Shown here: piece by piece, positions 56,468 to 64,000 of the stretch
Layout of the letters: every line of letters begins with the position of its first letter
Numbering within the stretch: the stretch's first letter is position 1
Assembly: GCA_951802195.1 (NCBI GenBank)
Contig: OX637632.1
Coordinates: forward strand, 310,001 to 374,000
Source: Tausonia pullulans
Taxonomy: Eukaryota > Basidiomycota > Tremellomycetes > Cystofilobasidiales > Mrakiaceae
Length of the DNA: 64,000 nt
Reading direction: 5' to 3'
Notes under the pieces: model-generated
The model's database searches: none
What the model saw: the letters and a program-made list of their open reading frames with translations, nothing else
Told to the model about the DNA's origin: nothing
Made by a program: the position numbers and the translations under genes

Positions 56468-57701
56468 TTAGGCAAGTCCAGCAGCGGCACCAAGGGCGAT
56501 GAGACCGGCGGCGAAAACGGCGTGGCGCTGGTCGAGGGAGGGGAAGGCCGCAGACTTCGAGGTCGTCTATGGTTGTCCAAAGACGAGTTCAGCGACAGCC
56601 AAAGACGGAAAGAAGGAATGAATCGACCCACAGCAGACGCCGAAGCAGCGGCGGCACTGGCAGAGGCAGCCCCAGATTTGGAGGCGGAGGCAGAGGCGGA
56701 CTTGGAGGCAGAGACTGAGGCGGAGGAGGCAGTCGCGGAGCAGGACTTGGTCGAGGCGGTGATGTTAAATAGGCCGGACTGGGCTGCGATGGCTGTGAAG
56801 CGCAGAAGGACAGGGTCAACCTCTGAGAAGTGCAGAAGATATAAGAGAGGCAACGCACTGTTGAAGTTGTTCTCTTCGCGAAGGAAGCTGGAAAAGAGAT
56901 GTAAAACGGGCTGTCAGGCGGGAGATGCAAGGGTGAAAGAGAGCAGCTGATCTCACTTGATGCGCCAGCCGGAACCCGACGTGAGTCCAGTGATGGCGCT
57001 GCATAGGAAGAGTGGAAGAAGAAAGAGTCAGCCACAGATCCCGCTGAAGATGGGAAGAGATGGCCTTCGGACGCGCCGACTAAATGTCGTGAACAGCAAA
57101 CCAGCGCGCGTGTACAGCAAGCCAGGGCGGCGTGTACGAGTGCGAATGCACGATCGTTGCTGCTCTTTCTTTCTTAACAAGACATGCGACTCACCACTCG
57201 GCAAGAGTCAGCGGGCTGCTTGCAAGGCTCGTGTTCTTGAAGAGCACGATCGGAGTGGCGAGGATCGTCGTGTCTTGGTTCACGAGAACGACTGAGGCAG
57301 TCGTAGGGTCGGTGGAGACGGTCCTATTGGCAGGCAAGGAGCAGTCCGTTGAAGTGAGGTCAGCCAAATTGCACCTTCATTGGTTCAGGCAGACGAGTGA
57401 CACCTGCAAGCAAGGCAGATGGAGGAGGGGGGGTAGTGCGAGTGCAAGCGCGACAGGGGGGCGGAGGGACGGGCAGGTCCGATGAGAGATTGAGAGAGAG
57501 GAGAGAGACTAACGTGAACTCGATCTTGTTAGGGCCTTGAGAATGGGAAGAGCGGATCAGACGAGAACAGCGGAAAGACTCTGGCGAGAACGACTGCCTC
57601 GACTTACCGGCCGTGGAAAAGTCGGAAGGCGTGGAGACGGTGACGGCTTGGACGCAAGAGGCGAGGGCAACAAGGGCGAGGGCGGGGGTGACAAACTTCA
57701 T
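56468..57701 (-). CDS. Kre9/Knh-type secreted GPI-anchored cell-wall protein
   Basis: Seven short exons on the minus strand: 57701-57608, 57535-57514 (22 bases), 57323-57195, 56998-56957, 56887-56859, 56792-56632 and 56566-56468 (TAA), 191 residues. Signal peptide MKFVTPALALVALASCVQA is followed by the Kre9/Knh-like domain: TVSTPSDFSTAGPNKIEFT, TDPTTASVVLVNQD, ITGLTSGSGWRIKF-like GSGWRIKNFLREENNFN and AAQSGLFNIT. A Ser/Ala/Lys-rich spacer (SASKSASASASKSGAASASA) leads to a C-terminal hydrophobic GPI signal (AVFAAGLIALGAAAGLA). Fungal members sit on the cell surface and are tied to beta-1,6-glucan. The last exon was chosen because only that frame gives a GPI signal. The family Trp after KIEFT is absent. 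Confidence 0.82.
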
Positions 57702-58584
57702 GGCGACTGGGCAGGAACCGGGCGAGAGCAGGCGAGAGAGGGCGAGAGGGGGCGAGAGAGGGCGAGAGCAAGGAACGGGAGGTTGTGGTCGGTGGTGAGA
57801 CTAGGAGAGACGAAGAGTGGTGACCTTTCAAGAAAGAGGGCTCACTCCCTCCCGTGTTGTGGCGGCGGGAAAGGAGACAGGTCGGTCGCCTGCGCTCGTG
57901 GGGCCGCCGCCGCCGATCCCAAACAACCGCGCCACGGACGGGCGACTGACTCACCGGGGCGTTCGGCAGCCCGCACCCCTCGATGCGGTATGGCCTTTCA
58001 CACCTGGGTGACGAACAACCTGGAGAAGACAGGGAGGGCCGGAAAGGAAGAGGAAATAGCACCTACGCAGGCTGTGTCGGTGGGTCACCCCGGAAACGAG
58101 ACAATCTCACGCGAGCCATGTAGCGACTCGTTCTGAGCTCGCGCGCGGAAAGAGCCCGGCAACGGCCAAGCCGCACATGAGATGAGTAGTCCAGTCCCTC
58201 TCATGGCCGACTGCCTTGCGTACGACTCCTACCTCCTCCTCATCTGCGGGAGTTCGATGAATTCTGCTCGTAAATGTCGAGAATGAGCGCTGTCGGCCGC
58301 ATGGGCCTTCCCGGCTTCACTTTCCCTTCAGGCTGTCTTCGCTCGTAGCAGCCAGCGTCGGCGGATCGGTCTGCCCGCAGAGTCGCTCAACCACCAGCAG
58401 ACCCTTTCTCGTCCCCCCCCCCCCCGCCCCACCTCACCCTGTCGGCATCGGCCCAGTCGCCTCTTTCTTCGTCCACCCACCCATCACCCCCCGAGACATC
58501 TCCCTCGCATCCATCCTCACGACCACGTCTAGCTAGCCCGTGTTGCCTGGCGGCCCGCGCGAGCTCCCCTTTCCTCCACCGGCC
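57702..58584. promoter_or_regulatory. Divergent upstream region of the Kre9-like gene (-) and the TBL1-like gene (+)
   Basis: 883 bases without a recognised gene. A run of 13 C (58413-58425) lies in the presumed leader of the TBL1-like gene. Confidence 0.5.
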
Positions 58585-61230
58585 ATGTCTACCACCAGCC
58601 AGCAGCACGCGCCCGCTCGCACGAGCCCCATCGCACTGACGTCGAACGAGATCAACATCCTCATCCACTGTTATCTTCTCGAGTCGGGCCTTACCCACTC
58701 TGCCTACACGTTTCACCTCGAGACCAAGATTGCCCAGGTCAACCCGCCGGAGCTCCTCGGCGCGTCCGTCCCGCGCGGGGAGCTCATCCGGTACCTCCAC
58801 AAGGCGCTTCTCTGGACCGAAATTGAGAGCCACATGTCTGAGGTGAGCCCTCACGGTCTTCTTTATGGTTCTTGGACGAGCTACGCGTCAATGGGGCTCG
58901 CACACCTCGCCAGATCGCGTCTGACCCGCTCGCAATCGTCTCACCCCCACCCATAGTCAGGACCTTCGCCTCCGTGCTCTTCCCCCTTCACTCTCCTCAC
59001 CCCTCATCACTGCATCCCAATCGTCGACTCGCCCCCTCCGAGCCCACCGCCAACCACAGTGACGTCTCTTAAAGATGCAATTCCTCCTAAGGTTCGGGAG
59101 GAGCTCTTCCCCGCCCCAACTCCTGCCCCTCCTGCTCCTCGGCCACCACCGCCCACATCCACTTCCTCTTCCGCTGCACCCGCCTCTGCCTCCGCTCCTC
59201 TGCCTCCTCCTCCTCCTCCTCCAACAGCGTCCTCTTCAGTATCAGCTGCTCCCTCAGCCGTCGTGCCGGAAAAGCGAAAGCCTGAGGAGCCTGCCTCGGC
59301 CGAGGAGAGGACGAGCGGCAGCAGCAGCAGCGCCGGGGGCCCGCCTGCTAAGGAGTCGTCTGGGAAGCGGTCGAGGATGGAGAAGGACAAGGACCGGTAC
59401 AAGGACAGGGATAAGGTGGCTGAGAGCGAGAAGGAGGACGCAGGAGGAGACTGCAAGCCAGAGTCCTCCAAGAGCAGCAAGAGCAAATGTATGTTAGCTT
59501 TCTCTCCCAGGCTGAGCGAGCGAGCGAGCTCATGCATCTCTTCTTTACACTTCAATCTAGCCTCTACCAAGCTTGCCCCTCTCCCCTCGATCCCGCGCAA
59601 GTCCAACAACACCAACGCCACCCGCTCGTCGGGCCCTCCCTCGCCCAAGGCTTCGACATCTAAGCCTTCGTCTCCGAATGTGTCCACTGTGGCCTTGCCC
59701 TCAGGGTCTTCCAGGTCCTCCAGCGGCAAGGACAAGGCCAAGTCCAAGTCCAAGAGTCCGCCAGCTCCGCTTCAGCAACAGCAGCGAGAGCAGCAGCAGC
59801 AGCAGCGGCAAACCACCCCGGCTGCCCCCTTCCCGCCTCCCCCGCCCACGGCCGACGAGAACTGGACGAGCGCCATTGCTCGGTCGCACGTCCCCCGGTT
59901 TCGGGAAGAGAGTGTTGGGACGTTTGAAGGCCACACGGGCGAGGTCTGTCTTGCAACGTGGAACCCGGAGCAGCTTGGCTCGCTCGCGACTGGAGGCGGC
60001 GACGCGACGTTGCGGCTCTGGGACTTTAGCCACCCATCGTTGTCGTCATCGTCCCATCCGGGTCAACGGCGGGTGGGCAGTAGCAGTGGAGGCAACGGCA
60101 GTGGATGGAAGCTTGATGCGCCGCCCGTGGTATGCAAGCATCTCCCGGCGACGACGGACCGCAAGTATCTCACATCGATCGACTTCAGTCCGACGGCGAC
60201 CCTCATTGGCACTACCTCATACGACGGCATCGCCCGACTCTGGACGTCCGAGGGTGAGCTTCATGGTGTCCTCACGAGGCATGCGGGGACTGTCTTCAAG
60301 ATCAAGTTCAATCCCCGGGGCGACGTGATCGCAACGTGCGGCAGCGATGGCAGCGTTTGCCTCTGGGACGCGCTCAGTGCCAAGCTAAAGCAGGCGTACG
60401 AGTTTCACTCGGATACGGCCGTTGACCTCGACTGGATGGACAACGATATTCTTGCTTCCGCTTCAATGGACAAGACAATCCAGATCCAGCGCGTCGGTCG
60501 GTCTACGCCCGTCTGCACCTTCCGCGGCCACACGGACGAGGTCAACCGCGTGCTGTGGCAGCCACGCCTGCCAAACGCGACGGGGCCACGGCTTCTGGCG
60601 AGCTGCTCGGACGACGCGAACGTGCGGGTATGGAGCTTGGAGGATGGTGGTGGGACCGACGCGGGTGGTGGCGAGTTCGAGCGCAAGGGCCAGTTAGAGA
60701 AGTACTGCCGGGGCGTGCTCAAGGGTCACGAGAAGGAGGTCTACACTATGGCTTTCGGCCCCCCCAACCCCTCGACGGGCAAGTCGACGCTCGCTACGTA
60801 CGTTTCTTCGCCCTCGTTCTACCACGACCCTCCGCCGAGACTGGCTGACCAACACCTCCCCTCTTCCAGCGGCTCCTTTGACCACACCATCCGCCTCTGG
60901 GATCTCTCGACCGTTTCGTGCACGCATGTCCTCCGCGCGCACACCGACTCGGTTTTCTCACTCTCCTTCTCCCCCTCGGGTCGGCATCTCGCCTCGGCAG
61001 GCTGGGACAAACTGCTCGTTCTCTGGGACCTCCTCGCAGCCGACAATTCGGACGCCTCCTCGTCCAGCGGCATCGTCAGCAAGGTGGGAGGCAAGCGTGC
61101 CAAGCCCGTTCGGCAGTGCACGACGCGTGGGAGCATTTTTGAGGTTGAGTGGAGTCGGTTCGGAGGGGCGCTCGCTGTTGCGATGGATAACCGAGAGGTG
61201 CTCGTCGTGGATGTCGGCGAGTTTGAGTGA
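58585..61230 (+). CDS. TBL1/Sif2-type LisH and WD40 repeat corepressor subunit
   Basis: Four exons: 58585-58842, 58957-59488, 59561-60797 and 60870-61230 (TGA), 795 residues. The N-terminus has a LisH motif (ALTSNEINILIHCYLLESGL then THSAYTFHLE), followed by the TBL1-specific HLEIE-like LLWTEIESHMSE. A long Ser/Pro/Lys-rich linker with poly-Pro and poly-Gln leads to a C-terminal propeller of about eight WD repeats from VGTFEGHTGEVCLATWNPE to VLVVDVGEFE. Examples are LATGGGDATLRLWDFSHPS, TSYDGIARLWTSEGE, TCGSDGSVCLWD, SCSDDANVRVWSLED, GSFDHTIRLWDLS and SAGWDKLLVLWDLL. In yeast Sif2 belongs to the Set3 histone-deacetylase complex; in animals TBL1 is part of NCoR/SMRT. A nuclear corepressor role is inferred. 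GPI2 follows 210 bases downstream in the same direction. Confidence 0.88.
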
Positions 61231-61440
61231 AGAGGTGGACGAGGAGGGAATGTGAGAGGTCGATGTGAGAAGACCGAGACGATAAGGGAGTGGATAGAGC
61301 TATGCATAATTGCTTGCAGGTTGCCCATTGTACATATCAGCATGCTCCAACAAGTGAAGAAGTCGGGTTCAGACAACTGCAAGCGCGCCTTGACGACGAG
61401 CGAGACAGTCCATCTCGAGACATGACGCGACGCGTCCGGA

Positions 61441-62740
61441 ATGACAGTGCCAGCACCCGTTCAACCATCATCTTGCCCTCGCCCTGCCTGGATGGAGCCC
61501 CCATCATTGGTCTCACCGCCACTCCCACCCTGGGAGCGTAATCTGCACTCTGATGCGTCCCGATCTTATCCGTCGAACTACGTCCCACCCTCGCTGCTTG
61601 CCCTCGCCAACGCCTCCTCCATCTCGATGCGCTCGCCGCCTCCACCGCGACTTGCGCCGCTCGTCCGGGCCTCACTCGGCATCAGCTGTGCGCTCTCATG
61701 TGTAGCAGGCTTCCTTGCCGTCTTCATTGGTCTAAGAAGTGAGACTGTTGAGCCTGCGGACGTCATCTGGGGAAGCGTGCTTCTGGGTGGGGCTGGCTAC
61801 ATGCTCGATGGTGGCGTCCTGGCGAATAATGAAGGACCACAAGGTTCGCACGAGCGTTCCTTTCTGCCCTCTTCATACAAGTTCAATTCTCATGTTTGTG
61901 CTTGCCCCTTCCAGCGAAGCGACGCAAACCACTTCGGCCGACGATCATCACCCTGCTCCTCCTCCATGTCCTTGCTCCGATCCTCCGGACGCTCACCGAA
62001 GCAACAGCGACCGACTCCATTTGGCCCCTGGCAGGCGCTCTTCTTGCTCTGGGTCTCATCCTAGGCGACTATGACCCGGCAGGCAAGACGCAGCCTTCGG
62101 GCAAGGGGTGTGTCGTCGTTCTTGGAGTCTGGGCGACATCTCGTATGACGGGCGTTCGTCTAACGTTCTCCCTGACACACACTCTCTTTCCTCCTAATCA
62201 GTCTCGCCCGATCTCTCTCCGTCACCTCTACGCTCTCAGCTTCGGTCGTCCTCGCTTCGAGACTTGCAACTAACACGCACGTCTTTGCGCTCGTCCTTCT
62301 TGCGGTTGTCATCTTCGCGCTCGCGCCTCCGCTGCTCAAGCGCCTTCGCGTGCGTCGCCATCGCTCTGTCTACTCTCCCTTATTTCCACTCGGGAGCATA
62401 TCTGAGGACCATCATCTCTCCATTCAGTCCGTCCCACTAGCCCTTGCCCTCTTCACTTCCGCCTCCCTAGCGCTAGCGTTGGTGACCGCCGACGAACCCA
62501 CTGGCCGCCTCTTCGCCCTCGGCACATTCGTCGCTGTATCTGTGGGCGTCGTTCTGCTTGCACCGGCTGCAATGGTCTGGTGGTGGTCTGAGAAAAGGTG
62601 TGTGGTCGCGCCTAGAGCGCGGAAGGTTCGACCTGTCTAACCTGTTTGCTGGCATTTTCGCCACCAGCGTCATCCGCGGCGATTGGGACGTGGCGGCACC
62701 GGTGGTTCGCGGCGAGGTCTGGGGTGCCGGGCAGAGCTGA
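61441..62740 (+). CDS. GPI2: GPI-GlcNAc transferase subunit Gpi2 / PIG-C
   Basis: Multi-pass ER membrane subunit of the enzyme that starts GPI-anchor synthesis by adding GlcNAc to phosphatidylinositol. Five exons: 61441-61843, 61915-62107, 62202-62349, 62428-62597 and 62668-62740 (TGA), 328 residues. Family blocks: WERNLHSDASRSYPSNYVPP at the N-terminus, LAPILRTLTEATATDSIWPL, LILGDYDPAG, SLSVTSTLSASVVLASRLAT then NTHVFALVL, and the closing IRGDWDVAAP. About eight hydrophobic helices are present. The start ATG at 61441 was chosen as the first in frame; the family block begins about 30 residues later, and ATG 61492 is an alternative. A secreted GPI protein (Kre9-like) lies nearby at 57 kb, but no functional linkage is claimed. 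Confidence 0.9.
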
Positions 62741-63319
62741 AGGTGGCTTGGAGAGCCCAGATCATCTCAGAACAATAGGCACAGGCCGCTGAGGGAGAAG
62801 GGATGAAATTGAACGATGGGAGAGAAGGGAGGCCGCATGGTCCTCTTCCGGCGTGGCGATCGTCGTCGTCTTTCGCATTTTGCAGAGGGACGAGGAGGTC
62901 GTAGCTGTCCTCTCCTCATGGAGATGGCGCCCGAGTAGGAGCGTGAGCGCCATGTCGTCGGCCTTGTGGGAAGAAGGAGGACGAAGAAACCGGGGCGGAA
63001 GCGCTTTGGCGAGGACGAGGCGCTCGGTGAAGAATCGAGGGAGAGTGAAACGGGCGGCACGGTCGAAAGCCAGGGCGGATTTTGAACAGTCTTCTCTCGA
63101 AGTGTCCTCTTTCTCTCGCCGCCCGCCCATCCTTTCCTTGCCCTTGCTCGGTCCCAAGCGTTCCGGTGGGTCCCGCAATCCTTTGACACGCGCTGGAAGT
63201 CGTCAGCAACACTGAACGCTCACACGCCCCATTTTCCCCTCGCTCTCAGCACGCCCAACCCCTTCCCCCCTCCCCCCTCCTTCCTCCGCCCGCCCTCCCC
63301 GTCGAGACCCCCGCGCGAA
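62741..63319. promoter_or_regulatory. Upstream region of the right-hand ankyrin gene
   Basis: 579 bases without a recognised gene. Contains C/T-rich leader sequence from about 63100 to the ATG at 63320. Confidence 0.45.
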
Positions 63320-64000
63320 ATGGTGTCTGCGCTCTTCAAGGCTGCCGAGGTCGGGGACCTCGACAAGGTCCGCGAGGTCCTCAAGGAGTGCTCGAGCGTC
63401 GATGTTGAAATTAAGGGTGAGTCATTTCGCATCAGTTTCGGCGAAGGGAAGAGGAAGAGCGCAACGGCGGACAGAAGCAACGGGCGGGCCGCGAGCGGCG
63501 GACAAACGACGCGACGGGGCGGCCGACCGTCGTTCTTTGGACGAAGCAGCCAGGGCTGAAGACAACTGACGACATACGTCCCCTCTTTTCCCCTCCGCCT
63601 CCTCTGCCTCGTCTCGCAGACCACACCGGTGCCACCCCTCTCATCGTCGCTGTCAAGAACGGCCACGTCGAGGTTGTCGAGGAGCTCCTTGCGGCTGGTG
63701 CGTTTCTCCCTTCTCCCTTTCTCCCCCCTCTCCGCCGCTCCTCGCCGCCCGCGCGGCGGGCTGGAAACTTGCTCTTCAAGCTCCGAAGGCGGGCGTTTGC
63801 TCACCCGCGTACCGAGCTGACTCGTCAACCGTTCTTTTGCTTGTCTTTCGCTTCGCTGTCTCTTCCGTCTCGCAATCGCAGGTGCCGACCCTCTCAACCC
63901 GTCGTCCCAGGGTCCCCCCTCGTCGTACACCACCGTCCCGCCCATTCTCTCGCTCCTCCAGGGCGCTACCCCTCCCCACCTCCAGCAGCCGTATTACCCG
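63320..64000 (+). CDS. Ankyrin-repeat protein (5' part; runs off the right edge)
   Basis: Three exons in view: 63320-63416, 63620-63697 and from 63882 past the end. The first exon gives SALFKAAEVGDLDKVREVL, the second DHTGATPLIVAVKNGHVEVV then EELLAAG, and the third ADPLNPSSQGPP. Together they form one and a half ankyrin repeats with the usual G-TPL-x-x-A and V-x-x-LL spacing. Donors are GTGAGT and GTGCGT. Both introns are near 190-205 bases, longer than most here. What follows the repeats is outside the window, so no function can be assigned. Confidence 0.78.

Noticed and set aside
1-64000. Integrated viruses, retroelements, DNA transposons, CRISPR arrays or a biosynthetic gene cluster.
   Set aside because: No transposase, integrase, polymerase or capsid-like frame, no long terminal or inverted repeats and no core biosynthetic enzymes were seen; the only decayed gene is a host ABC transporter.

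Overview
This window is nuclear DNA of a GC-rich, intron-dense fungus. Gene order is compact, and almost every gene is cut by many short introns (about 50-120 bases). The gene set is fungal: a PalI/Rim9 pH sensor, a Prm10/ThrE-type transporter, a Kre9/Knh-type GPI wall protein, Ies1, Bud22 and Gpi2. Intron density, codon bias towards C-ending codons and C/T-rich leaders fit a basidiomycete, most likely a red yeast of the Rhodotorula/Rhodosporidium kind. The lineage is an inference; no marker gene here proves it. All splice sites were read by eye from donor/acceptor motifs and reading phase, so a boundary may be off by a base or two.

Left part (1-15.2 kb): a RIM9 gene (minus strand) leaves the left edge. 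It is followed by an LPLAT-type acyltransferase (+), a 2.3 kb stretch with at best a doubtful gene, a BAG-domain Hsp70 co-chaperone (+), the decayed remains of an MRP/ABCC-type ABC transporter (+, about 9.1-11.3 kb), a tRNA-Asp(GTC) with a 23-base intron, a UBE2W-like ubiquitin-conjugating enzyme (-) and a PXA-domain protein (+).

Middle (15.6-37.8 kb): a very long PRM10-like transporter (-), a small Cys-rich membrane-anchor protein (+), the INO80 subunit IES1 (+), the mitochondrial Hsp40 MDJ1 (-), an EFM3/FAM86-type eEF2 lysine methyltransferase (+), IMP4 (-), BUD22 (+) and glutamine synthetase GLN1 (+). IMP4 and BUD22 act in small-subunit rRNA processing and share a 423-base divergent promoter that holds a PAC-like motif.

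Right part (38.9-64 kb): a 1,755-residue serine/proline-rich protein of unknown function (-), casein kinase 1 of the Hrr25 type (+), a small protein with a Cys/His cluster and ankyrin-like segments (-), a 4-coumarate-CoA-ligase-like AMP-forming enzyme (-), an F-box protein (+), a Kre9/Knh-like GPI protein (-), a TBL1/Sif2-type LisH-WD40 protein (+), GPI2/PIG-C (+) and the start of an ankyrin-repeat protein (+) that runs off the right edge.

The genes are ordinary housekeeping and cell-wall functions with no sign of a biosynthetic cluster, integrated virus or intact transposon. The unusual points are at the level of gene structure: 5' splice sites that often carry C at position +4 (GTGCGT, GTCCGT, GTTCGT), probable GC-AG introns, an exon made of the start codon alone, several micro-exons, long C tracts on the sense strand near starts, a decayed ABC transporter, and a four-copy ATATCGAAC array upstream of GLN1.
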